Positions 1 to 5,244 of a DNA stretch of 11,194 bases are shown piece after piece. This DNA comes from an uncultured Collinsella sp. Lineage in GTDB: Bacteria > Actinomycetota > Coriobacteriia > Coriobacteriales > Coriobacteriaceae. The notes beneath the pieces are model-generated. The model was given only the letters and a program-made list of their open reading frames with translations, searched no databases and was not told where the DNA came from. The stretch covers positions 1 through 11,194 of the forward strand of contig CAUGVQ010000065.1 of NCBI GenBank assembly GCA_959602875.1, read 5' to 3'. Both the position numbers and the translations under genes were made by a program. Numbering within the stretch: the first letter of the stretch is position 1; every line of letters begins with the position of its first letter.

Positions 1-102
1 CAGTGCACCGGCGCCAACCCGCGCTACCCGCTCATGAGCGAGATCAAGGAGCTCTTCCTTGACGCGTACTATGGTCGCGAGCCGCAGTCCTACGAGGACT
101 AA
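1..102 (+). CDS. adhE: C-terminal end of bifunctional acetaldehyde-CoA/alcohol dehydrogenase (partial)
   Basis: An open frame runs from the first base to a TAA at 100-102 and encodes 33 residues. It begins QCTGANPRYPLMSEIKEL and ends in DAYYGREPQSYED. The block (C)T-x-NPRYPL-x-SE(I/L)K-x-x-x-LD-x-YYGR is the conserved end of AdhE, the fused enzyme that reduces acetyl-CoA to acetaldehyde and then to ethanol with NADH and forms cytoplasmic filaments (spirosomes). Only the tail of the iron-dependent alcohol dehydrogenase half is inside the window, so catalytic residues cannot be checked. The protein stops about 10 residues after the YYGR motif, without the long Ala/Lys-rich tail of E. coli AdhE. 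A stand-alone iron alcohol dehydrogenase is the main alternative, but the NPRYPL...YYGR ending points to AdhE. Confidence 0.85.
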   Translation, partial: QCTGANPRYPLMSEIKELFLDAYYGREPQSYED

Positions 103-116
103 GGCCCAGATGCGCC

Positions 117-122
117 TATAAT
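117..122 (+). promoter_or_regulatory. Candidate -10 box for the APH-like kinase gene
   Basis: A perfect TATAAT lies 14 bases after the adhE stop codon. No good -35 hexamer is visible 16-18 bases upstream (that region is the adhE 3' end), and there is no TG extension. Transcription would start around 129, at or inside the hairpin at 127-150. The match is exact, but it is a single hexamer. Confidence 0.4.
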
Positions 123-126
123 GGTA

Positions 127-150
127 TCGGGGCGGCAACGCCCGCCCCGA
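127..150 (+). terminator. 9-bp GC hairpin between adhE and the kinase gene
   Basis: The arms TCGGGGCGG (127-135) and CCGCCCCGA (142-150) pair perfectly around a six-base loop. A pyrimidine-rich stretch follows (151-174), but there is no uninterrupted T run. It may act as the adhE terminator or, if the TATAAT at 117-122 is used, as a structured 5' end of the kinase mRNA. The sequence alone does not decide between them. Confidence 0.4.
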
Positions 151-188
151 CCTCTCGTCCTGTTCTCCCCTTCTAGAAAGGACACACC

Positions 189-953
189 ATGATCCTTCCC
201 GATTCCAAGACCGAGATCGTCCATCGCGGCAACAAGACCGTCTACGATCTGGGCGACAAGATCGCCAAGGTGTTCAACGAGAACAAGCCCGTCTCCGACA
301 TCTTCAACGAGGCCCTCAACCTCGCGCGCATCAACGAGACCGGCATCCGCAGCCCCAAGGCTCTTGAGGTCACTCAGCTCGACAACGGCGGCTGGGCCCT
401 CATCACCAGCAAGGTCCCGGGTGTCACCCTCGCCGAGAAGATGGACGCCGAGCCCCAGCGCTTTGGTGAGTACCTCGAGCAGTTTGTCGACCTTCAGATC
501 GAGATCAACGGTTACACCTGCACGCAGCTGAACCGTCAGTTCGACAAGTACACACGCATGATCAACTCTCTCGACCAGATCAATGCGACCACCCGCTACA
601 ACCTGCTCGAGCGCCTGAACGGCCTCAAGAGCAAGGGCTATGTCTGCCACGGCGACTTCAACCCCACCAACGTCATCGTCGGTGAGGACGGTCAACTCTA
701 CGTCTGCGACTGGGCTCACGCCACCCAGGGCTCCCCTGCCGCCGACGCCGCTATGACCTACCTGCTGTTCGCCCTCCACTCCAAGGAGCAGGCCGACGCC
801 TACCTCGAGCTCTACTGTGAGCGCGCCGACATGCCGATGCAGGTCGTCCGCCAGTGGATGAGCATCGTGGCCGCCTCCGAGCTCGCGCGTAAGCGCAAGG
901 TCGACGAGGAGTTCCTCATGAGCTGGGTCGACGTTGTTGATTACCAGGGCTAA
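189..953 (+). CDS. APH/choline-kinase-fold small-molecule phosphotransferase
   Basis: 254 residues, ATG start preceded by AGAAAGGA with a 6-base gap. The protein has the aminoglycoside-phosphotransferase (APH) fold: a small N-lobe with a candidate ATP-binding Lys27 in the IAKVF strand and Glu41 on the following helix, and a hinge around residues 68-75. The C-lobe holds the catalytic loop HGDFNPTN (His154, Asp156, Asn161) and the metal-binding Asp174 in CDWA, which replaces the DFG/DFD of relatives. All key catalytic positions are present, so an active kinase is likely. The family phosphorylates aminoglycosides, choline, homoserine, fructosamines and similar hydroxyl or amino substrates; nothing here identifies the substrate, and I do not infer antibiotic resistance. 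It appears monocistronic, between adhE and a strong terminator. Codon use resembles its neighbours, so there is no sign of recent transfer. Confidence 0.85.
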   Translation: MILPDSKTEIVHRGNKTVYDLGDKIAKVFNENKPVSDIFNEALNLARINETGIRSPKALEVTQLDNGGWALITSKVPGVTLAEKMDAEPQRFGEYLEQFVDLQIEINGYTCTQLNRQFDKYTRMINSLDQINATTRYNLLERLNGLKSKGYVCHGDFNPTNVIVGEDGQLYVCDWAHATQGSPAADAAMTYLLFALHSKEQADAYLELYCERADMPMQVVRQWMSIVAASELARKRKVDEEFLMSWVDVVDYQG

Positions 954-1003
954 GGACTGCTAAGGGCTCGTTGACATCCATTTGTCATAAAGCCAAGCGT
1001 CTT

Positions 1004-1036
1004 AAGGGCTTCTTCCTCCGGGAAGGAGCCCTTTTT
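1004..1036 (+). terminator. Rho-independent terminator of the kinase gene
   Basis: A 13-bp stem (1004-1016 with 1021-1033, one G-T wobble) closes on a TCCG tetraloop and runs into TTTTT at 1032-1036. It lies 50 bases after the kinase stop codon and has the form of a strong intrinsic terminator reading on the plus strand. Confidence 0.88.
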
Positions 1037-1057
1037 GTGCCAATAGTTAGCGTCGAT

Positions 1058-1111
1058 GGGTAACGCAGCGCGGTGACACGTCCACCCGGCGCGTTCACCG
1101 CACCCTTTTTT
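1058..1111 (+). terminator. Second, weaker terminator-like hairpin
   Basis: GCGGTGA (1070-1076) pairs with TCACCGC (1095-1101). GGGT (1058-1061) can extend the stem with ACCC (1102-1105) across an 8-base bulge, and six Ts follow at 1106-1111. With the 1004-1036 hairpin it would form a tandem terminator in this convergent gap. The 18-base loop and bulge make it less certain. Confidence 0.4.
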
Positions 1112-1190
1112 CATTTTCCAGCGACTTCTTTCATGTATGCCTCCCAAAAGGGGCGCTTAATGAAAGGAGTTGCTGGCACCTGAAAGAAAG
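1104..1190. repeat. Large imperfect inverted repeat in the convergent kinase/yigZ gap
   Basis: The core arms 1118-1134 and 1160-1176 pair over 17 bases in plus-strand RNA with only two G-U wobbles. Weaker matches extend the arms outward to about 1104 and 1190 (24 of 31 positions). The 25-base centre contains a nested hairpin (1139-1145 with 1150-1156 around AAAA). Each arm, read outward from the centre, starts with ATGAAAG and spells a seven-codon ORF: MKEVAGK on minus and MKGVAGT on plus, each followed by TGA. No gene explains it. It could be a bidirectional terminator, a small structured RNA or the remains of a palindromic element. Confidence 0.6.
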
Positions 1191-1206
1191 CGCAAGAACG
1201 CCCCTT
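1146..1206 (-). terminator. Possible terminator of yigZ
   Basis: On the minus strand AAGGGGCG (1206-1199), overlapping the yigZ stop codon, can pair with CGCCCCTT (1155-1148) and is followed by further Ts (to 1146). The 43-base loop is long, and the distal arm competes with the inverted repeat at 1118-1176 and with a GCGCTT/AAGCGC pairing, so this is only a plausible call. Confidence 0.3.
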
Positions 1207-1840
1207 AGAACTCGGCAAAGTGCGGAGCTCCCGCCTCGGGTGCGAGCGTCGCGCTGAAGCGCTCGCGCAGCGCAGCGAGAAACGCCTCCTGCTCCCCTGT
1301 CCGATAAACAAGCTCGAGCGCCACGGCATCGGTATACGTGGTCCCGCTAATCTTTCCGCCCGTGCGCTCCACCATATCGCGCACTTGGTCGAACTGCGCG
1401 TAGGAGACGGTAAGGGACACCGGGACAACGCTCGTCATCTCGACGATAAGGCCCTCGTCCTCAGCGGATGCCACCGCCGCCTGAGCCGCCGCTGTATAGG
1501 CGCGCACAAGGCCGCCAGGACCCAAAAGGGTGCCGCCAAAGTAACGGGTGGTGACGCAGCATACGTCGCGCAGGCCGGCCCCGCGGAGCACCTCGAGCGT
1601 AGGCATACCGCTCGTACGCTGGGGCTCACCGTCGTCGCTTGCGCGCTCCGTACCGTCGGCGAGGATCCATGCAGGAACGTTATGACGGGCGTCGTAGTGA
1701 CGGGCACGCACGGCCGCCTGATGGGCATCAGCCTCCGCCGGGCTCTCCACATGCACGAGCTGGGCGATAAACCGACTGCGACGGTCCTCGAACTCCCCCT
1801 GCGCACAAGCACCCGCACGCAGCGTCCTATAGCTCTCCAC
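1205..1840 (-). CDS. yigZ: YigZ/IMPACT family protein (UPF0029)
   Basis: 211 residues from the GTG at 1840, which has AGGAGG (1850-1845) just upstream. A GTG at 1861 would add seven residues but has only a poorly spaced GGAGG. The N-terminal UPF0029/IMPACT domain is clear: DDGEPQRTSGMP at 69-80 and RYFGGTLLGPGGLVRAYTAA at 99-118, both family signatures. Residues from about 138 form the C-terminal DUF1949 ferredoxin-like domain, whose SVVPVSLTVSYAQFDQV strand is typical. Length matches bacterial relatives (about 205-217 residues). The family is cytoplasmic; the eukaryotic relative regulates the eIF2alpha kinase GCN2, and the bacterial role is not settled (links to translation or protein quality control have been proposed). 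It appears monocistronic with its own TACAAT box upstream. Confidence 0.9.
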   Translation of the reverse strand: MESYRTLRAGACAQGEFEDRRSRFIAQLVHVESPAEADAHQAAVRARHYDARHNVPAWILADGTERASDDGEPQRTSGMPTLEVLRGAGLRDVCCVTTRYFGGTLLGPGGLVRAYTAAAQAAVASAEDEGLIVEMTSVVPVSLTVSYAQFDQVRDMVERTGGKISGTTYTDAVALELVYRTGEQEAFLAALRERFSATLAPEAGAPHFAEF

Positions 1841-1893
1841 AGCCCCTCCTACATGCCCCACAATGCACTGGCGCCTCCGCCCGTATCGCTGCC

Positions 1894-1899
1894 ATTGTA
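1894..1899 (-). promoter_or_regulatory. yigZ: Candidate -10 box of yigZ
   Basis: TACAAT on the minus strand, preceded by GC, as at the rnpB promoter in this window. No convincing -35 sits at 17 bases (TTGCGA is 14 bases upstream). Transcription would start near 1887, leaving a leader of about 47 bases before the preferred GTG. Confidence 0.45.
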
Positions 1900-1923
1900 G
1901 CGGAACGCTTATATCGCAACGTC

Positions 1924-1990
1924 AGGAGGCCCCGTTTTCTCACCGGGAGGTTTTGCGAAGCGTACCTCCCGGGAGAAAACGGGGCCTCCC
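1924..1990. repeat. 26-bp near-perfect inverted repeat (long hairpin) between DUF47 and yigZ
   Basis: The arms 1925-1951 and 1964-1989 are exact reverse complements except for one extra A at 1942, giving 26 base pairs around a 12-base loop. Each arm contains CCCCGTTTTCTC and GGGAGG blocks. It lies 22 bases downstream of the DUF47 stop codon, where a terminator for the pit-DUF47 unit would be expected. There is no T run after the stem on either strand, so it is not a canonical intrinsic terminator. It may be a Rho-independent terminator of unusual form, an mRNA-stabilising 3' hairpin, or a copy of a dispersed palindromic repeat. Confidence 0.8.
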
Positions 1991-2011
1991 ACGTGCGTAT
2001 GAAGCGATCCG

Positions 2012-2635
2012 CTACGAGTTCTTCATCACGATGCTGCTGACCGTATCGGCAACATGCTCGCAGCTGTCGACGCAGTACTCGAGGAAGGTGTAGACCTCGT
2101 GCCAGCCAAAGACCTTGAGGGCGTCGGTCTCGGTCGTGTGCAGGGTGCGCATGGCGCGGATGTAGGCGTGGTCCGCCTCCTCCTCGGTATCGTTGATGGC
2201 AATGACGTGCTTGCGCAGCGTCTTGGAGCGCTTGAACTGGGGCAGGTCCTCAAGCAGCGCGCACATCTCGGTGCAGGCGCGCTCAATCATCTCGACGAGC
2301 TCGAGCGCGTCAGGGCGAATCTCGGTGATGTTATCGAAGTACAGGCGGTGCATGACGCCCTCGATACGGTCGGTCACGGTATCGAGATTCTCCGAGAGCA
2401 TCGCGATGTCCTCGCGCTCAATAGGGGTGACAAACGCGGTTACGAGCGCGTCGTTGATCTCGTGCTTGATCTCGTCCGCAGCCTGCTCGATCTGGTGCAT
2501 CTTGTCGACCGCGCCCTTGAACTCCTCGGTGTTGTAGGAGCGCATGACCTCGCCGAGCAGCGCCGCCGCCTGGCAAGAGAGCTCCGCGTGCTTGCGGAAC
2601 GAGTCGAAGTAGAACGCGTCGTTTTTCCTAGCCAT
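2012..2635 (-). CDS. DUF47 family PhoU-like Pit accessory protein
   Basis: 207 residues from the ATG at 2635 (MARKNDAFYFDSF), with GGGAGGAT about eight bases upstream. An in-frame start further up (2671) would add 12 residues not typical of the family. It is an all-helical PhoU-like protein with DUF47 landmarks: HQIEQAADEIKHEI around 46-59, TPIEREDIAMLSENLDTVTDRIE around 70-92 and an EEEADHAY segment near 149-156. The Asp/Glu/His positions fit the family's metal-binding three-helix bundles. DUF47 proteins are nearly always encoded next to Pit transporters and are thought to bind and regulate them at the inner face of the membrane. Here the gene follows pit with a 77-base gap, consistent with one transcript. 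A 26-bp hairpin follows the gene. Confidence 0.92.
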   Translation of the reverse strand: MARKNDAFYFDSFRKHAELSCQAAALLGEVMRSYNTEEFKGAVDKMHQIEQAADEIKHEINDALVTAFVTPIEREDIAMLSENLDTVTDRIEGVMHRLYFDNITEIRPDALELVEMIERACTEMCALLEDLPQFKRSKTLRKHVIAINDTEEEADHAYIRAMRTLHTTETDALKVFGWHEVYTFLEYCVDSCEHVADTVSSIVMKNS

Positions 2636-2712
2636 GTGGATACATCCTCCCAAATGAACGTTTCCGTGCAATATCGAGCGCGGACGCGCCGCGCGAGCCG
2701 TAACAGAGAAAC

Positions 2713-3765
2713 CTAGAAGACCATGAGGAAGATCTTCGCCATCAAGAAGCTGATAAGACCGCAGCCCGGGAAGGTGAAGATCCAGGTGAGCACCATGTCG
2801 CGCACGACGGTGAAGTTGATGGCCGAGAGGCGCTTCACGGCGCCCACACCCATGATGGCGCTCGTCTTGGTATGCGTGGTGGAAACCGGGATACCAAAGA
2901 CGGTTGAGAGCAGGATGCAGATGGCGCCGGCAAGGTCGGCCGAGAAGCCCTGGTACTTCTCGAGCTTGACCATGTCCATGCCGACGGACTTGATGATCTT
3001 CTCGCCGCCCACGGACGTACCCACGCCCATAACCGTGGAGCAGAGGATCATGAGCCAGACCGGGATGATGGCGCCCGAGACGTTGGGCTCACCGTTGCAG
3101 AAGGCCACGCCGAGCAGAAGGACGCCGATGAACTTCTGGCCGTCCTGAGCACCGTGCATGAAGCTCATGGCCGCGGCACCAAAGATCTGGGCACCGGTGA
3201 AGAAGCCGTTGGCACGACGACGGTCGATGTTGCGGCAGATGATGGTGAGTCCCTTGCAGATGCCCCAGCCGAGCGCAAAGCCAATAGCGAGGCTCAGGAC
3301 GAGACCGTAGAGAACCTTGACCCACTCGTCCATGTTCACGCCGTCAAGGCCGCCCTGCGTGGCCAAGGCAGCGCCCGTAAGGCCGGCGATAAGCGAGTGA
3401 CTCTCGCTCGTGGGAATGCCAAAGATGGAAGCGCCCACGCTGTAGACCACGATGGAGAAGAGGGCAGCGCAAAGCGCCACGAGGGCAATCTGCGTATCGG
3501 TGCCGAAGTCGACCATGTTAGAGATGGTGGAGGCAACCGAGGCGTTCAGGTGCGTCATGATGAGGACGCCGAGGAAGTTGAAGATGGCGCTCATGATGAT
3601 CGCGGGGCGCGCATTCATGCAGCGCGTGGTGACACAGGTTGCAATGGAGTTAGGGGCGTCGGTCCAACCGTTGACGAAGATGACGCCGAGCGTGAGCAGG
3701 ACGGTGATGGCAAGAATGGGACTCGCCATAAGCTCCTGCAAAAACAGCGCTAGTGAGAAATCCAC
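2713..3765 (-). CDS. pit: PiT family inorganic phosphate transporter
   Basis: 350 residues, very hydrophobic, with about ten membrane segments in two inverted halves. This low-affinity permease (PF01384) imports phosphate, usually as a metal-phosphate with a cation. Family signatures are visible in both halves: GWTDAPNSIATCVTTR at 34-49 (Asp37, Asn40), GIPTSESHSLIAGLTGA at 116-132, FMHGAQDGQK at 202-211 and GIPVSTTHTKTSAIMG at 291-306. In the second half the usual HGAND reads HGAQD; to my knowledge this variant also occurs in other Gram-positive Pit proteins. The GTG at 3765 has only a weak purine-rich region upstream; an ATG at codon 13 has AGGAG just 3 bases away, so it is the less likely start. 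The DUF47 partner follows. No convincing Pho box was found upstream. Confidence 0.95.
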   Translation of the reverse strand: MDFSLALFLQELMASPILAITVLLTLGVIFVNGWTDAPNSIATCVTTRCMNARPAIIMSAIFNFLGVLIMTHLNASVASTISNMVDFGTDTQIALVALCAALFSIVVYSVGASIFGIPTSESHSLIAGLTGAALATQGGLDGVNMDEWVKVLYGLVLSLAIGFALGWGICKGLTIICRNIDRRRANGFFTGAQIFGAAAMSFMHGAQDGQKFIGVLLLGVAFCNGEPNVSGAIIPVWLMILCSTVMGVGTSVGGEKIIKSVGMDMVKLEKYQGFSADLAGAICILLSTVFGIPVSTTHTKTSAIMGVGAVKRLSAINFTVVRDMVLTWIFTFPGCGLISFLMAKIFLMVF

Positions 3766-4013
3766 GTATGCTCTTTTCCCTCAGGACATGCGCCAGGTGG
3801 CACATCGTTGGAACAACCTGCACCATTTTAGCGGTTCTTGACCATCTTCTAACGCAGAGCTGATATTTTAGATGGGCAAACGTGTCCTATAGCGCGCCGA
3901 GCGGTTCTCCTAGCTGCAGATATTCCGTGAACGGCAAAGACAGCTTACGATTCCCTTACATTGCGCTTACCGAGAGAAGACCGCAAGGCGACGAAATCAG
4001 CCATAGAAGAGGA
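3766..4013. other. Non-coding region between pit and rnpB
   Basis: About 250 bases without a credible gene. It must hold the pit promoter and leader and the end of rnpB. On the minus strand TAAAAT at 3830-3825 could be a pit -10, but its -35 is poor. On the plus strand TTGACC (3838-3843), a 17-base spacer and TGATAT (3861-3866) make a fair promoter pointing toward rnpB in antisense. No clear hairpin plus T run is seen after rnpB. Confidence 0.5.
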
Positions 4014-4374
4014 TGCGAAGCGGGCCGATAAGCCGGGTTCTGTCGCGGACGGTCATTTATCTTGGCACGCACGTTACCATGCGGCTCTTCGCACGCTACC
4101 CGAGCGCGGACCGGGCAGGCCCATGGCGCTCCTATTCGCGCTTGCTCCGAATGGGGTTTACCCAGCCGCCGCGTCGCCGCGACGCTGGTGGTCTCTTACA
4201 CCACCGTTTCAGCTTTTCCCTTTACGCTTGCGCGCAGGTGGGAGTCTTCTTTTCTGCGGCACTTTCCGTCGGGTCGCCCCGCCTGGCCGTTAGCCAGCAT
4301 TCTGCCCTGTGGAGCCCGGACTTTCCTCACACCGGTGTGCACCGGCGCGCGACCGTCTGGCCCGCTTCGCGGCT
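4014..4374 (-). ncRNA. rnpB: RNase P RNA (bacterial type A-like)
   Basis: The catalytic RNA of ribonuclease P, which removes 5' leaders from pre-tRNAs together with the RnpA protein. The 5' universally conserved element GAGGAAAGTCCGGGCTCC is present on the minus strand (4328-4311). The 3' conserved element ACAGAACCCGGCTTATCGGCC is at 4043-4023. The terminal P1 helix is a perfect 12-bp pairing of 4370-4359 with 4026-4015. The length of about 361 nucleotides is typical for the type A architecture. The 5' end is placed 5 bases after a TACAAT box; the 3' end is set just beyond P1 and could be off by a few bases. Apparent ORFs across this region on the plus strand are artefacts. Confidence 0.97.
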
Positions 4375-4378
4375 CACG

Positions 4379-4384
4379 ATTGTA
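4379..4384 (-). promoter_or_regulatory. rnpB: Candidate -10 box of rnpB
   Basis: TACAAT on the minus strand ends five bases before the inferred RNA 5' end. The -35 region falls inside the GC-rich hairpin at 4398-4429 and has no TTGACA-like hexamer. Position relative to the RNase P 5' end is the main support. Confidence 0.55.
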
Positions 4385-4397
4385 GCACGATATAGCA

Positions 4398-4429
4398 CGG
4401 CGCCCGCCGACCGAGGCCGACGGGCGCCG
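4398..4429 (-). terminator. Hairpin after pspA, probable terminator
   Basis: CGGCGCCCG (4398-4406) and CGGGCGCCG (4421-4429) form a perfect 9-bp stem, 30 bases after the pspA stop codon. The interior is also GC-rich and partly self-complementary. No T run follows on the minus strand (TGCTATAT instead), so termination strength is uncertain. It abuts the rnpB promoter. Confidence 0.5.
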
Positions 4430-4459
4430 AATCTACGCGAACCCTATGGGCGGACGGAC

Positions 4460-5140
4460 CTAGAGGCCCATCTCCTCCTTGAGCTTGACGAGCTCCTCGT
4501 CCACCGCGGCGGTAGAGCCAGCCTCGGCGTACTTGCGCTCGAGGTCGGCGGCCGGGTCGGTGGCGTCGGCGTTGAGCTCGGTCATGGCGTTGGAGCGGTC
4601 GAGCATCTCGTCGGCCTTGGCCTCCATACGGTCGAAGGCGCTCATAGCGGCGGCAGCGCTGTCACCGGCAGAAGAGACCTTGTTGACCTGATCCTGCGTC
4701 TTGGCGACGGCGACTTTGGCCTTGATGGCCTCGCGGCGGCCGCGCAGGGTCTCAATGTCGTTCACGAGCTTGTCGTGCATGGCGCGCATCTTCTCGGCGT
4801 TGTCGCGCGCAGCCTCGGCCGCGACGGCAAGGCTCTCGCCCTGAGCCACGAGCTGCTGCTTCTTGGCAAGGAAGGTACGGGCATCGCCCTCGTTACCGGC
4901 CTGGAGGGCACGGCGAGCAAGGCCGTCGTACTTCTCGACCTCCTTGTTGTTCTCGGAGACCATACGGGCGGTGCGGGCCTCCTCAGCCATAACGCCGGCG
5001 GTCTCCTCCTTCACCTCGGCGAGCGACTCGGTGAGGTCGCGCAGGTACTGATCGACCATTTTGGCGGGATCCTCCGCGCGATCGAGCAGATCGTTAACAT
5101 TTGCCTTGATGATGTCGGCAAAACGGTCGAGCATTCCCAT
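4460..5140 (-). CDS. pspA: PspA/IM30 (Vipp1) family membrane-stress protein
   Basis: 226 residues, about the family's usual length. The N-terminus MGMLDRFADIIKANVNDLLD is the amphipathic membrane-binding helix, followed by RAEDPAKMVDQYLRDL, both hallmarks of PspA/IM30. The rest is a long coiled coil (about 25-190) rich in Ala, Glu, Lys and Arg. These ESCRT-III-like proteins polymerise on the inner face of the cytoplasmic membrane and protect it when lipid packing or proton motive force is disturbed. The ATG at 5140 has AGGAGG at 5155-5150 (9-base spacing), one of the best ribosome sites in the window. It follows the TPM-domain gene with a 104-base gap holding two small hairpins; the two are probably co-transcribed. 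No pspF, pspB or pspC homologue is in the window. Confidence 0.93.
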   Translation of the reverse strand: MGMLDRFADIIKANVNDLLDRAEDPAKMVDQYLRDLTESLAEVKEETAGVMAEEARTARMVSENNKEVEKYDGLARRALQAGNEGDARTFLAKKQQLVAQGESLAVAAEAARDNAEKMRAMHDKLVNDIETLRGRREAIKAKVAVAKTQDQVNKVSSAGDSAAAAMSAFDRMEAKADEMLDRSNAMTELNADATDPAADLERKYAEAGSTAAVDEELVKLKEEMGL

Positions 5141-5159
5141 AGTGGAACTCCTCCTCTAG

Positions 5160-5201
5160 GCGGACGCATCCGCTTCAGGCGCGCTCAACCCCCGAGCGCG
5201 C
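5160..5201 (-). other. Two hairpins in the leader between the TPM gene and pspA
   Basis: GCGCGCTC (5179-5186) pairs perfectly with GAGCGCGC (5194-5201) around a 7-base loop, and GCGGA (5160-5164) pairs with TCCGC (5169-5173) around CGCA. The second ends four bases from the pspA Shine-Dalgarno sequence. Neither is followed by Ts on the minus strand, so they look more like intercistronic stability or translation-control hairpins than terminators. Confidence 0.5.
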
Positions 5202-5244
5202 GGTTAGCCTACCTTGTACCCTTGCGAGAACTTGCGCAAGCGCC

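Noticed and set aside
99..779. 226-codon minus-strand ORF over the kinase gene
   Set aside because: Antisense to a gene with intact kinase motifs; the Val/Leu/Asp-rich translation is typical of reverse-strand shadows in high-GC DNA.
189..953. Aminoglycoside resistance gene
   Set aside because: The fold is shared with many metabolic kinases; there is no close resemblance to known resistance enzymes and no mobile context.
950..1147. 65-codon minus-strand ORF, or its 54-codon form starting with MKKGCGERAG
   Set aside because: It contains the perfect plus-strand terminator (1004-1036) as codons, including the usual FPEEEAL translation of such a hairpin, and matches no family I recognise. Kept only as a note in the palindrome finding.
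3900..3960. Possible Pho box upstream of pit
   Set aside because: Only a single GTTCACG-like heptamer is visible on the minus strand; Pho boxes need repeated units at fixed spacing.
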